Shown one piece after another: positions 34,865 through 45,033 of a stretch of DNA of 64,000 bases (its first letter is position 1; every line of letters begins with the position of its first letter). The notes under the pieces were generated by a model that was given only the letters and a program-made list of their open reading frames with translations, was not told the origin of the DNA and ran no database searches. The DNA is from G963691885 sp963691885 (GTDB lineage: Bacteria; Pseudomonadota; Alphaproteobacteria; UBA8366; Aestuariispiraceae): assembly GCA_963691885.1 (NCBI GenBank), contig OY829843.1, positions 1,922,001 through 1,986,000 on the forward strand, given 5' to 3'. The translations under genes were made by a program, and so were the position numbers.

Positions 34865-35851
34865 TCAACCCGATTTTGATGATGCTCTTGGATGGGCTTT
34901 GCTGTATTCGCGCATCAAGCGTTCTGTATCAACATGCGTATAACGCTGGGTCGAGCTGAGGGAGGCATGCCCCAGCAACTCCTGGATCGCCCGCAGATCA
35001 CCCCCGGCACTCAATAAATGTGTCGCAAAGGAATGGCGCAGCGCGTGAGGTGTTGCGCTTTCGGGCAGGCCAAGCGCAATGCGCACCTGCCGCATGGCTT
35101 TTTGTGCGACCGAGGGGTGCAGACGCTTTCCCTGTTTCCCGATGAAGAGCGGTGCATCCTTGTTTCCGCCATAGGGGCAGAGTTTGGTATAGGCATCCAC
35201 CGCTTCGGCAACGGCCGGCAGGATTGGAACAATCCGTTCCTTTCGGCCCTTACCGATGACCCGGATGCTCTCGCCCAATGGCAGTACCGCCCGGTCAAGC
35301 GATAATGCCTCGGCTATGCGTAAACCACCCCCATAGAGCAAGGCGATCAGGGCCGTGTCCCTGGCCCCGATCCAGGGCTCACTTGCGAAATCTCCCATTG
35401 TGTCGACCACCGCCAAGGCGTCGTCTGGGCTGAGCGCCTTTGGCAGGCTTTCTGGTCTCTTAGGGCTTTTCAGAATGCCAATAGCCGGGTTGCGGGCGCG
35501 CCCTGTTTTTTCCAGCCATTTGTAAAACGTCCGGATGGTGGAAAGCGCGCGGGCATTGCTGGTTGCGCTGAGGCCCGTCGAAACACGGTTTGCAAGCCAG
35601 GCCCGAAACTCCATCGACCGCAGGGTTTCGAGATCCTTCAAGACCAGTGTCCGGCCAAGATAGGATTGTGTGAAAACCAGAAACTGCCCGAGGTCGCGGG
35701 CGTAATTATCCACGGTGTGGGGCGAGTATTTGCGTTCGATCAGCACCCATTCAAGGAAGCCCTTGCAAACGGGCGTCAGGGCAGGGGATGCCGCCGATAT
35801 GCTGGCATATTTATCCAGTGGTGAGGGGGGCGCTTCCTCAGAACTGGTCAT
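34865..35851 (-). CDS. xerC: tyrosine recombinase XerC
   Basis: A 328-residue site-specific recombinase that resolves chromosome dimers at dif with XerD. The N-terminal SAM-like DNA-binding domain includes KYSPHTVDNYARDLGQFL. The catalytic domain has Arg in YGGGLRIAEALSL, Lys in GKGRKERIVP, HALRHSFATHLL, LGHASLSSTQRYTHVD with the final His and the nucleophilic Tyr. The length and the DUF484-XerC gene order support XerC rather than a phage integrase. The ATG ending at 35851 has GAGGG 5 bases upstream. The frame overlaps the upstream DUF484 gene by 14 bases. Confidence 0.93.
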   Translation of the reverse strand: MTSSEEAPPSPLDKYASISAASPALTPVCKGFLEWVLIERKYSPHTVDNYARDLGQFLVFTQSYLGRTLVLKDLETLRSMEFRAWLANRVSTGLSATSNARALSTIRTFYKWLEKTGRARNPAIGILKSPKRPESLPKALSPDDALAVVDTMGDFASEPWIGARDTALIALLYGGGLRIAEALSLDRAVLPLGESIRVIGKGRKERIVPILPAVAEAVDAYTKLCPYGGNKDAPLFIGKQGKRLHPSVAQKAMRQVRIALGLPESATPHALRHSFATHLLSAGGDLRAIQELLGHASLSSTQRYTHVDTERLMREYSKAHPRASSKSG

Positions 35852-36566
35852 CCTCACCCTCGTCCGGCAAATCCAGCCAGACCCTGATCAGCTTTTCCAG
35901 AACCCGGGCCAGGAATTGCAGCAGTTCAGTTGCCTGACCCTGATCGAACCGGCCCAGATCGCGGCTGCCAAAGGCAAGCATGGCGGCTGGCGCTGATGGT
36001 GAGATGTAGAGGCGAATCAATGCCTCGGAGCGCACGAGGGATGCGGCGGCACCGAAAATCGCGGGATCGGCCGAAATGTCGCTTTGCAAGGCAGCGGCCT
36101 TGCGTACACCAATGAGCGCGTTGACAGTTCCCTCTTCAACCAGCTGAAGGGCACTTAACGGCAGGTCGGGTACGCCATTCCCTTCCACGCACAGGGTCAC
36201 AACGTCCACATCAAGAAGAACTGCCAGATCCGCGGTCGCGGTCTGGATCAACTGTTCAAACGTCGTTGCGTCGAGTAGGGCCAGAACACTCTCATGGATC
36301 CTGGCAGTGGTAGAAAGATTGTCCCGGCTGGTGTCGATCAGACCACGTGCGACGCCCTCTGTCTGGCTGACCTGCGCTCGCAAGCGCCCGATCATCGCGG
36401 TTTGCAGATCGACAACACCTGCACCCAGATCCCGCACCGGCGCGGCTGCGGAATCAAGCGCGGCGGCATTCTCCGTCAAAAAGCCGGGATGGCGCCGCAA
36501 ATACTCCAGAACCTGTTCTGAACTCAGATCCTGGATATCGGTTGCTTCTTCAGTATCGCCGGTCAT
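35838..36566 (-). CDS. DUF484-family GAF-like protein
   Basis: A 242-residue protein of the DUF484 family. The N-terminal motif VLEYLRRHPGFLTENAA is followed by VVDLQTAMIGRLRAQV (a coiled-coil helix) and a GAF-like C-terminal domain ending LLQFLARVLEKLIRVWL. In gammaproteobacteria the homologue YigA also precedes xerC. Its function is unknown. Co-translation with xerC (14-base overlap) suggests a shared role in chromosome segregation, which is inference from context. Confidence 0.88.
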   Translation of the reverse strand: MTGDTEEATDIQDLSSEQVLEYLRRHPGFLTENAAALDSAAAPVRDLGAGVVDLQTAMIGRLRAQVSQTEGVARGLIDTSRDNLSTTARIHESVLALLDATTFEQLIQTATADLAVLLDVDVVTLCVEGNGVPDLPLSALQLVEEGTVNALIGVRKAAALQSDISADPAIFGAAASLVRSEALIRLYISPSAPAAMLAFGSRDLGRFDQGQATELLQFLARVLEKLIRVWLDLPDEGEDDQF

Positions 36567-36580
36567 TGAAACCCTGTTGG

Positions 36581-37234
36581 TTAGAGAATGGTCTGGCCGG
36601 TTTTGGCCCAGTCTTTCAGAAACCCGTCCAGGCCCTTATCGGTCAGCGGGTGGTTGAACAGCTTGCGCAGCACATCCGGCGGCAGGGTTGCAACCTCCGC
36701 CCCCATGCGGGCAGCCGCTACAACATGTTGCGGACCACGGACGGAGGCGACCAGAATTTCGGTGGGAAAATCGTAATTGGAATAGACCTCACAAATCTCG
36801 GCAATAAGGTCCATTCCGTCCTGACCAATATCATCAAGGCGACCCACAAACGGGGAAATGAAGGTTGCGCCGGCCTTAGCCGCAAGAAGCGCCTGAGCGG
36901 CGGAGAAACAAAGCGTCACATTCACCATCGTGCCTTTGTCGGTGAGCGCCTTACAGGTCCGCAAACCAGCAGGGGTTAGGGGGACTTTGACCGCAATATT
37001 GTCGGCGATGGCGGCCAGTTTCTCACCTTCCTTCAACATCGTCTCAAAATCGGTCGCGACACATTCCGCGCTGACAGGGCCGTCGACGACGCTGGCGATT
37101 TCTGCGACAACTTCCAGAAAGTCCCGTCCGGATTTTGCGATCAATGACGGGTTGGTCGTCACCCCGTCGACCAGGCCCGTTGCCGCAAGGTCGCGAATCT
37201 CGTCAATGTCGGCTGTATCGATAAAGAATTTCAT
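36581..37234 (-). CDS. tal: transaldolase / fructose-6-phosphate aldolase family
   Basis: A 217-residue TIM-barrel enzyme of the short transaldolase (TalC/FSA) group. It begins MKFFIDTADIDEIRDL and has DGVTTNPSLIAK near 24-34. The Schiff-base Lys83 lies in IAVKVPLTPAG, and ISPFVGRLDDIG is near residue 130. It would transfer dihydroxyacetone units in the non-oxidative pentose phosphate pathway. Sequences of this size are usually annotated as transaldolase in alphaproteobacteria, though fructose-6-phosphate aldolase activity cannot be excluded. It is the first gene of the minus-strand tal-DUF484-xerC unit. Confidence 0.93.
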   Translation of the reverse strand: MKFFIDTADIDEIRDLAATGLVDGVTTNPSLIAKSGRDFLEVVAEIASVVDGPVSAECVATDFETMLKEGEKLAAIADNIAVKVPLTPAGLRTCKALTDKGTMVNVTLCFSAAQALLAAKAGATFISPFVGRLDDIGQDGMDLIAEICEVYSNYDFPTEILVASVRGPQHVVAAARMGAEVATLPPDVLRKLFNHPLTDKGLDGFLKDWAKTGQTIL

Positions 37235-37436
37235 GGTTTTGCTTCCCTGATGGCAGGCCTTAAGAGTTGGATTTGATGACGCAGAGTGCAGATGTTTACA
37301 CCCCCGATCCAGCTCTTTTGCACGGGCTTGGCCTGGCTGACTCCGTGCGGTTGGATTTACCGGTCAAGACTAGCCGATGTGACAGGCTTGTACCAGTTTT
37401 GACCGCGATACATCCGATCACGTTCTGGGTGATGTG

Positions 37437-39620
37437 ATGGGGCAGACCGCGCGTCGCGTCAAGGTTTTGCTGCCGCTCCCCCTTGCCGGCGCCTATGACT
37501 ATCTATTGCCCGAAGGTCTCGACGCGGAAACCGGTGCGTTTGTGCGCGTTCCGCTGGGCAATCGGGTGATAAACGGGGTCATCTGGGGCCCGGGTGATGA
37601 GGGTGGTGTTGCGGCTGAAAAACTGAAAGAGATTGAAGCGGTGTTGCCGGTACCAAGTTTGCCGGAGGCGAATCGGTCAATGGTCGACTGGATGGCGGGT
37701 TATTATCTTTGCGCGCCGGGTGCCGCCCTTCGGATGATGATGTCTGTTCCAGCCGCGCTTGAACCACCACCAACCAAAACAGCGTATCGCGGTATTGATG
37801 CCAGCCCTCCGGGTGACATCAAGCTGACATCTGCCAGACGCAGGGTCCTTGAGGTGGCGGGAGATGGTTTCGCCAGATCCGCCCGTGCCCTTGGGGAAGA
37901 AGCAGGTGTTACGACGGGCGTGATCAAGGCCCTCGCGTCGAAAGGCGCGCTGGAAACTGTCGCGATTCCGGATCTGGGCCGATTCGAAGCGCCCGATCCT
38001 TCCTCAAGCGGCCCGGATCTGTCCGGGGAACAGGAAGACGCCGCAAATGGCATCCTGGCAAAAATAGCGGCGGATGACTTTTCCGTCTCTGTGCTGGATG
38101 GGGTGACAGGGTCTGGAAAAACCGAAGTTTATTTCGAGGCGATAGCAGCAGTATTGAAGGCCGGGCAACAGGTTCTGGTCCTGTTGCCTGAAATTTCCCT
38201 TTCATCACAATGGCTCAGCCGGTTTAACGCGCGGTTTGGGGCAATGCCGGCAGAATGGCATTCCGATCTTTCCCCGCCCGGACGGCGGCGCACCTGGCGT
38301 GCCGTGGCGGAGGGACGGGTCCGTGTGCTCGTCGGGGCCCGTTCAGCATTACATCTGCCCTTTTCTAATCTGGGTCTGATCGTCGTTGATGAAGAACATG
38401 AACCCGCATTCAAGCAAGAAGACGGTGTTGCTTATAATGCGCGGGATGTCGCCATTGTCCGAGCGCATAAAGGGGGTATTCCGATTATCCTGTGCTCGGC
38501 GACGCCCTCTCTTGAAACCGTCTTGAATGTCGCAGAGGGCAGGTACGAATCTTTCCTGTTGCAAAACCGCCATGGTGCCGCAGTTCTGCCCAGTACTGAG
38601 ATCATCGACATCACAAAGGACAAGCCGGGACGCCAGAAATGGGTCAGCCCGGTTTTGCGTGACGCGCTGGTCGAAACCCTGAAGGCGGGCGAACAGAGTC
38701 TGCTGTTCCTGAACCGGCGTGGTTATGCGCCTCTGACCCTGTGCCGGACCTGTGGTCATCGGATCGCTTGCCCGAATTGTTCTGCATGGTTGGTAGAACA
38801 CCGCTTTACCGGCCGGTTGCAGTGTCACCACTGCGGCTATGCGGCCCGTAAACCGCAATCCTGCCCCGAATGTGGGGATACCGACAGTTTCGCTGCCTGC
38901 GGTCCGGGTGTAGAGCGCCTGCAGGAAGAAGTCAGTCAGTTCCTGCCGGACGCCAGGGTGGAACTTGTCACGTCTGACACAATCCACAGCCCGGCCGAGG
39001 CCGCTGCATTCGTTTCCCGCATGCAGAATAATGAGGTCGATCTGATTATCGGAACCCAGATCATCGCCAAGGGATTTCATTTTCCAAACCTGACACTGGT
39101 TGGTGTCGTCGACGCGGATCTTGGGTTGGCGGGTGGTGATTTGCGGGCAGCGGAGCGCACTTTTCAGTTGATGCAGCAGGTTTCGGGCCGTGCCGGTCGT
39201 GGCGAACAGCCTGGCCGGGTTTTTCTGCAAACTGCCAACCCGGCTACAAGGGTTATTCAGGCCCTTTCCAAAGGGGATCGTGATGGATTTGTCGAAGCGG
39301 AGCTCCATGAGCGGCAACTCGCCGTGGCCCCGCCCTATGGTCGGCTGGCCGCCCTGATCATTTCCAGCCATGATGAGGGGATCGCAGATAATCTGGCCGC
39401 GGCCTTTGGGCGACAGGCCCCAAGATCTGACGGGTTGTTGATATTGGGACCCGCCCCGGCACCGATTTCCCTGTTGCGTGGCCGTTTTCGCCGTCGGCTG
39501 CTGCTTCGCGCGGAACGCGGGGTCAGTGTTCAGAAAGTGCTGACGGACTGGCTTTCGCGGATAAACATACCATCCAATGCCCGGGTACAAGTCGACGTGG
39601 ACCCCTACAGCTTTCTTTAA
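37437..39620 (+). CDS. priA: primosomal protein N' (replication restart helicase PriA)
   Basis: A 727-residue superfamily 2 helicase that restarts stalled replication forks. It has the N-terminal 3'-binding domain (VLLPLPLAGAYDYLLPEG), Walker A GVTGSGKTEVYFEA near 222, DEEH box VVDEEHEPAFKQED near 320, and CSATPSLETV. The zinc-binding cysteines are CRTCGHRIACPNC and CHHCGYAARKPQSCPECG near 440-480, and helicase motif VSGRAGRGEQPGRV is near 585. The ATG at 37437 is one codon after a GTG and is taken as the start. priA upstream of atpH is a common alphaproteobacterial arrangement. Confidence 0.95.
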   Translation: MGQTARRVKVLLPLPLAGAYDYLLPEGLDAETGAFVRVPLGNRVINGVIWGPGDEGGVAAEKLKEIEAVLPVPSLPEANRSMVDWMAGYYLCAPGAALRMMMSVPAALEPPPTKTAYRGIDASPPGDIKLTSARRRVLEVAGDGFARSARALGEEAGVTTGVIKALASKGALETVAIPDLGRFEAPDPSSSGPDLSGEQEDAANGILAKIAADDFSVSVLDGVTGSGKTEVYFEAIAAVLKAGQQVLVLLPEISLSSQWLSRFNARFGAMPAEWHSDLSPPGRRRTWRAVAEGRVRVLVGARSALHLPFSNLGLIVVDEEHEPAFKQEDGVAYNARDVAIVRAHKGGIPIILCSATPSLETVLNVAEGRYESFLLQNRHGAAVLPSTEIIDITKDKPGRQKWVSPVLRDALVETLKAGEQSLLFLNRRGYAPLTLCRTCGHRIACPNCSAWLVEHRFTGRLQCHHCGYAARKPQSCPECGDTDSFAACGPGVERLQEEVSQFLPDARVELVTSDTIHSPAEAAAFVSRMQNNEVDLIIGTQIIAKGFHFPNLTLVGVVDADLGLAGGDLRAAERTFQLMQQVSGRAGRGEQPGRVFLQTANPATRVIQALSKGDRDGFVEAELHERQLAVAPPYGRLAALIISSHDEGIADNLAAAFGRQAPRSDGLLILGPAPAPISLLRGRFRRRLLLRAERGVSVQKVLTDWLSRINIPSNARVQVDVDPYSFL

Positions 39621-39996
39621 ACCGGTGTGTTGGACAGCCGGTAATTCCCTCTGTATCGGGGGATGAGAAAGGGAATCGAAAAAGGCCCTCAAATAATCCA
39701 CGAAACGCGGCTCGGACCATTGAATGGTCGGGGGCGCTGTGTTAAATGCTGCGCGCGTTGCGAAGAGGATTTTGCGGCGATTTATCAGTCCGGGGCGGCC
39801 CGTTTCAAAGACTTTTTAGTTTTTGGGGCGAAAGGCTCCGGTTTTGCTTGAAAAATGCTTGCGTAACCTCATTTCGTGCCTATAAACGGCGGCGCAAGAT
39901 GGAATGCCAATCGGCACCGTCTTGATTGATTAGGGTACGCAGATTTGGGGCCGGATTGTCTGGCTCTGAATAACGACTGACAGGGGTCTTCGACAC
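39621..39996. other. spacer between priA and atpH
   Basis: A 376-base stretch with no recognisable gene. It contains the promoter candidate at 39859-39886 and ends with AGGGG, the probable atpH ribosome binding site. Small frames show no family resemblance. Confidence 0.4.
39859..39886 (+). promoter_or_regulatory. candidate sigma-70 promoter for the ATP synthase operon
   Basis: TTGCGT (39859-39864), a 16-base spacer, then TATAAA (39881-39886), about 100 bases before the atpH start. The surrounding 376-base spacer from priA has no gene. Confidence 0.45.
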
Positions 39997-40551
39997 GTGG
40001 CTGCCAAAGGTGGTGTAAACGAAATCGCCGAGCGTTATGCAAAGGCGTTATTCGATCTGGCTGACGAGCAGAAAGCACTCGACACTGTTGCGGGTGATTT
40101 GCGCTCTGTAATGCAGCTGACCGACGAAAGTGAAGATCTGCGCCGTCTCGTGCGCAGCCCGGTGATTTCTCGCGATGAACAGCGCCAGGCAATGGATGCC
40201 GTGCTGGAAAAAATCGGTGCATCGGACCTCACCCGTAAATTCGTAAGTTATGTCGCGGCGAATCGCCGCCTCTTCGCCCTGACGCCGATGATCAGCGCCT
40301 ATCTGGCAACGCTGGCATCCAGGCGCGGCGAAATTACTGCAGAAGTGACCTCTGCGCGTCCGCTGACGGATGCTCAGATCGCTTCCGTTGAAGAAGCTCT
40401 TAGGGGAGCGGTCGGTGGCAAGGTTGCTGTCGAGCACAAGGTGGATCCTGCCTTGATTGGTGGACTGATCGTCAAGGTCGGCAGCCGGATGGTGGATTCC
40501 TCTCTTGCTTCCCAATTACAGAAACTCAAGCTTGCTATGAAGGGGGCTTAG
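39997..40551 (+). CDS. atpH: ATP synthase F1 delta subunit
   Basis: A 184-residue stator subunit linking F1 to the peripheral stalk. The N-terminal helical domain has EIAERYAKALFDLADEQKAL. The C-terminal part ends with the conserved DPALIGGLIVKVGSRMVDSSL motif and SQLQKLKLAMKG. It starts at GTG with AGGGG about 10 bases upstream. First gene of the atpHAGDC operon. The F0 genes are not in the window, as is usual in alphaproteobacteria. Confidence 0.95.
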   Translation: MAAKGGVNEIAERYAKALFDLADEQKALDTVAGDLRSVMQLTDESEDLRRLVRSPVISRDEQRQAMDAVLEKIGASDLTRKFVSYVAANRRLFALTPMISAYLATLASRRGEITAEVTSARPLTDAQIASVEEALRGAVGGKVAVEHKVDPALIGGLIVKVGSRMVDSSLASQLQKLKLAMKGA

Positions 40552-40554
40552 TGC

Positions 40555-42084
40555 ATGGAACTCCGGGCCGCGGAAATCTCTGCAATCCTCAAGGATCAGA
40601 TTGCAAACTTTGGCACCGAAGCTGATGTAGCTGAGGTTGGTCAAGTCATCTCAGTTGGAGACGGTGTTGCTCGCGTCTATGGGCTGGACAATGTCCAGGC
40701 CGGTGAGATGGTTGAGTTCCCTGGTGCCATCAAAGGAATGGCACTGAACCTTGAGACCGATAATGTCGGTGTCGTTATCTTCGGTGACGACCGCGACATT
40801 AAAGAAGGCGACACCGTCAAACGGACAGGCACCATCGTGGATGTGCCGGTTGGTAAGGCGCTGCTGGGTCGTGTTCTCGACGGTCTTGGAAACCCGATTG
40901 ACGGGAAAGGCAGCCTTGAAGGCGCTGAACGTCGTCTGGCCGAACTGAAAGCCCCGGGCATCATCCCGCGTAAATCCGTGCATGAGCCGGTGCAGACGGG
41001 TCTTAAAGCGCTTGACGCCCTTGTGCCGATTGGCCGTGGTCAGCGCGAACTCGTAATTGGTGACCGTCAGACCGGTAAGACAGCCGTTATTCTGGATACA
41101 ATCATCAACCAGAAATCCATCAACGAAGGCGATGACGACAGCAAGAAACTGTTCTGCATCTACGTCGCTGTTGGTCAAAAGCGGTCGACCGTTGCTCAGG
41201 TTGTGAAGACCCTGGCCGATAAAGGCGCGCTGGATTACACCATCGTTGTTGCAGCGACCGCATCCGACCCGGCCCCTCTGCAGTTCCTGGCCCCTTACAC
41301 CGGTTGTGCCATGGGCGAGTATTTCCGGGACAACGGCATGCATGCTGTAATCTTCTATGACGATCTGTCGAAACAGGCGACTGCCTATCGTCAGATGTCT
41401 CTGCTGCTGCGTCGCCCGCCGGGCCGTGAAGCTTATCCGGGTGATGTTTTCTATATCCACTCGCGTCTTCTGGAGCGCGCTGCGAAGCTGAACGAAGACA
41501 ATGGTTCCGGTTCGCTGACCGCCCTGCCGGTTATTGAAACCCAGGCCAACGACGTGTCAGCCTATATTCCGACCAACGTGATCTCGATTACAGATGGTCA
41601 GATCTTCCTTGAAACCAGCCTCTTCTATAAGGGGGTTCGCCCTGCCATTAACGTTGGTCTGTCGGTTTCCCGTGTGGGTTCTGCCGCTCAGACGAAGGCG
41701 ATGAAGAAGGTTGCTGGGTCGATCAAGCTGGAACTTGCCCAGTATCGTGAGATGGAAGCCTTCGCGCAGTTTGCGTCTGACCTTGATGCCTCAACCCGTC
41801 AGTTGCTGGCCCGTGGGTCCCGTCTGACGGAACTGTTGAAGCAGCCGCAGTATCAGCCGCTGAAAGTGTCTGAACAGGTTGTCAGCATCTACGCCGGTAC
41901 CAAGGGTTATCTCGACAGTGTTGCGGTTTCCGATGTCAGCCGGTTTGAGCGTTCCCTGCTTGACCATATGGCGGCCGATCATGCCGAGGTCATGTCAGCC
42001 ATCGAATCCACGGGTGAGATGAGTGGCGACACGGAAGAGAAAATCAAAGGCGCATTGGACGCATTTGCTTCCAACTTCGCCTGA
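40555..42084 (+). CDS. atpA: ATP synthase F1 alpha subunit
   Basis: A 509-residue non-catalytic nucleotide-binding subunit, normal length. It has the N-terminal VGDGVARVYGLDNVQAGEMVEF beta-barrel region (positions about 33-54), Walker A GDRQTGKTAV near 170, the DDLSKQATAYRQMSLLLRRPPGREAYPGDVF segment near 270-300 with the arginine finger region following, and VSRVGSAAQTKAMK near 365. It starts 3 bases after the atpH stop. Confidence 0.98.
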   Translation: MELRAAEISAILKDQIANFGTEADVAEVGQVISVGDGVARVYGLDNVQAGEMVEFPGAIKGMALNLETDNVGVVIFGDDRDIKEGDTVKRTGTIVDVPVGKALLGRVLDGLGNPIDGKGSLEGAERRLAELKAPGIIPRKSVHEPVQTGLKALDALVPIGRGQRELVIGDRQTGKTAVILDTIINQKSINEGDDDSKKLFCIYVAVGQKRSTVAQVVKTLADKGALDYTIVVAATASDPAPLQFLAPYTGCAMGEYFRDNGMHAVIFYDDLSKQATAYRQMSLLLRRPPGREAYPGDVFYIHSRLLERAAKLNEDNGSGSLTALPVIETQANDVSAYIPTNVISITDGQIFLETSLFYKGVRPAINVGLSVSRVGSAAQTKAMKKVAGSIKLELAQYREMEAFAQFASDLDASTRQLLARGSRLTELLKQPQYQPLKVSEQVVSIYAGTKGYLDSVAVSDVSRFERSLLDHMAADHAEVMSAIESTGEMSGDTEEKIKGALDAFASNFA

Positions 42085-42129
42085 TTGTCTCGCAGCTGAT
42101 TGAAACCGACCTTGGACAGGAACCTCTAA

Positions 42130-43023
42130 ATGGCCAGTTTGAAGGAACTGAAAGCACGGATCGCCAGCGTTAAGTCAACGCAGCGCATCACGTCCGCCAT
42201 GAAAATGGTGGCCGCGGCCAAGCTCCGCCGGGCTCAGGAAATGGCAGAGGCGGCACGCCCCTATGCCGAACGGATTGAGCGTATGCTGGGATCACTTGCG
42301 GCTGGTACATCCAGTTCCGGTGCGCCTGCGATGCTTGCCGGTACGGGCAAGGAAGATGTTCATCTTCTGGTCGTCGTAACCTCTGATCGCGGGCTCTGCG
42401 GTGGCTTTAACGGATCGATTGTCCGTGAAGTTCGCAAACAGATCCTGGCTTTGACTGGTGACGGCAAAGAAGTGAAGCTGATCGTTGTTGGTCGGAAAGG
42501 TGTCAGCCTGCTGCGCCGTGAATTCGCCAGCATGATGGTCAAAGGGTATGAAGAAATCTCCAAACCGTCTCCAAGCTTTGACGGGGCGGCGACCATCTCG
42601 ACCCAGATCACAGAGATGTTCGCGAATGGCGAGTTTGATGTCTGTACCGTTTACTACAACAAATTCGTTTCCGCACTGACCCAGACTGTTACCCCGTTGC
42701 AGCTTATTCCCTTTGCGCCGCCCGTCGTGGATGGTGACGAGGAAGTGGCCGCCTCAGCGGGTGCCAGTGCGATTTACGAATTTGAGCCGGAAGAAGAGAA
42801 GATTCTGGAAGCTTTGCTGCCCAAGAACCTCTCGACCCAGGTTTTCCGTGCCATGCTGGAAAGCTTTGCATCTGAACAGGGTGCGCGAATGACGGCTATG
42901 GACAACGCGACCCGGAATGCCGGTGACATGATCAACACGCTGTCGATCACCTATAACAGATCCCGTCAGGCCCAGATTACCAAGGAACTGATTGAGATCA
43001 TCTCGGGTGCGGAAGCACTCTAA
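42130..43023 (+). CDS. atpG: ATP synthase F1 gamma subunit
   Basis: A 297-residue central-shaft subunit. It begins ASLKELKARIASVKSTQRITSAMKMVAAAKLRRAQ (positions 2-36), has the SDRGLCGGFNGSIVR motif near 78-92, and ends with ARMTAMDNATRNAGDMI and YNRSRQAQITKELIEIISGAEAL, the C-terminal coiled-coil helix that rotates inside alpha3beta3. Length is normal, and it is in order within atpHAGDC. Confidence 0.97.
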   Translation: MASLKELKARIASVKSTQRITSAMKMVAAAKLRRAQEMAEAARPYAERIERMLGSLAAGTSSSGAPAMLAGTGKEDVHLLVVVTSDRGLCGGFNGSIVREVRKQILALTGDGKEVKLIVVGRKGVSLLRREFASMMVKGYEEISKPSPSFDGAATISTQITEMFANGEFDVCTVYYNKFVSALTQTVTPLQLIPFAPPVVDGDEEVAASAGASAIYEFEPEEEKILEALLPKNLSTQVFRAMLESFASEQGARMTAMDNATRNAGDMINTLSITYNRSRQAQITKELIEIISGAEAL

Positions 43024-43118
43024 AGTAAAGCGCGGGACCTGTCTGGTTCCGCTGATTAGAAATTGGCCCAACGGGCCTTCAGTGGGGCAGAGCCCCGATT
43101 GATTTGTAGGAGCGCAAA

Positions 43119-44540
<1,422 letters not shown>

Positions 44541-44581
44541 TCGGCTGATCGGTATCCATCGCACCAAGGGAGTGGGAAAAC

Positions 44582-44998
44582 ATGGCTGATACAGTGGCAT
44601 TTGACCTCGTTTCACCGGAAAAGTTGTTGCTTTCTGAAGCCGTTGAAATGGTGGTTCTGCCGGGTGTAGAGGGTGATATCGGTGTTCTGCCCGGTCATGC
44701 CCCGGTCATTTCCCAGATCCGTACCGGGACGATCTGTGTCTTCGCTGGCGGTCAGGTCGTCAGCCGCTTGTTCGTTGAAGGTGGATTTGCAGAGGTCATG
44801 CCTGATCGCTGCACCGTCCTGGCCGAGCAGGCGATCAATCTGGATGATGTTGATGTCAGCGCCGTTGAGCAGGAAATCAAAAACCTGCGGGACGAAATGA
44901 CTGTCGCCTCTTCAGGTCACGAAAAAGCGCAACTTGAGCTGGCCATCGAAATGGCACAGGCCCGCATTGAGGCCAAGGGCAAACCCGCCTACGCCTGA
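44582..44998 (+). CDS. atpC: ATP synthase F1 epsilon subunit
   Basis: A 138-residue subunit. The N-terminal beta-sandwich (FDLVSPEKLLLSEAVEMVVLPG, then GDIGVLPGHAPVISQIRTG) is followed by a C-terminal helical hairpin (VDVSAVEQEIKNLRDEM), and both are present. It regulates rotation and ATP hydrolysis. It closes the atpHAGDC operon. The stop codon is part of a 7-bp hairpin (44992-45009) that lacks a T-run, and it faces the convergent gene at 45034. Confidence 0.95.
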   Translation: MADTVAFDLVSPEKLLLSEAVEMVVLPGVEGDIGVLPGHAPVISQIRTGTICVFAGGQVVSRLFVEGGFAEVMPDRCTVLAEQAINLDDVDVSAVEQEIKNLRDEMTVASSGHEKAQLELAIEMAQARIEAKGKPAYA

Positions 44999-45009
44999 TT
45001 ACTCAGGCG
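44992..45009 (+). terminator. weak hairpin at the end of the atp operon
   Basis: CGCCTGA (44992-44998) pairs with TCAGGCG (45003-45009) across a 4-base loop and includes the atpC stop. No T-run follows, so it may be a 3'-end stabiliser or a Rho-dependent end rather than an intrinsic terminator. Confidence 0.4.
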
Positions 45010-45033
45010 GGGTGATACTCCTGTTCCTACAAA

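Noticed and set aside
38349..39701. 450-codon open frame on the minus strand
   Set aside because: It is entirely antisense to priA, a well-supported gene. Long antisense frames are common in GC-rich DNA.
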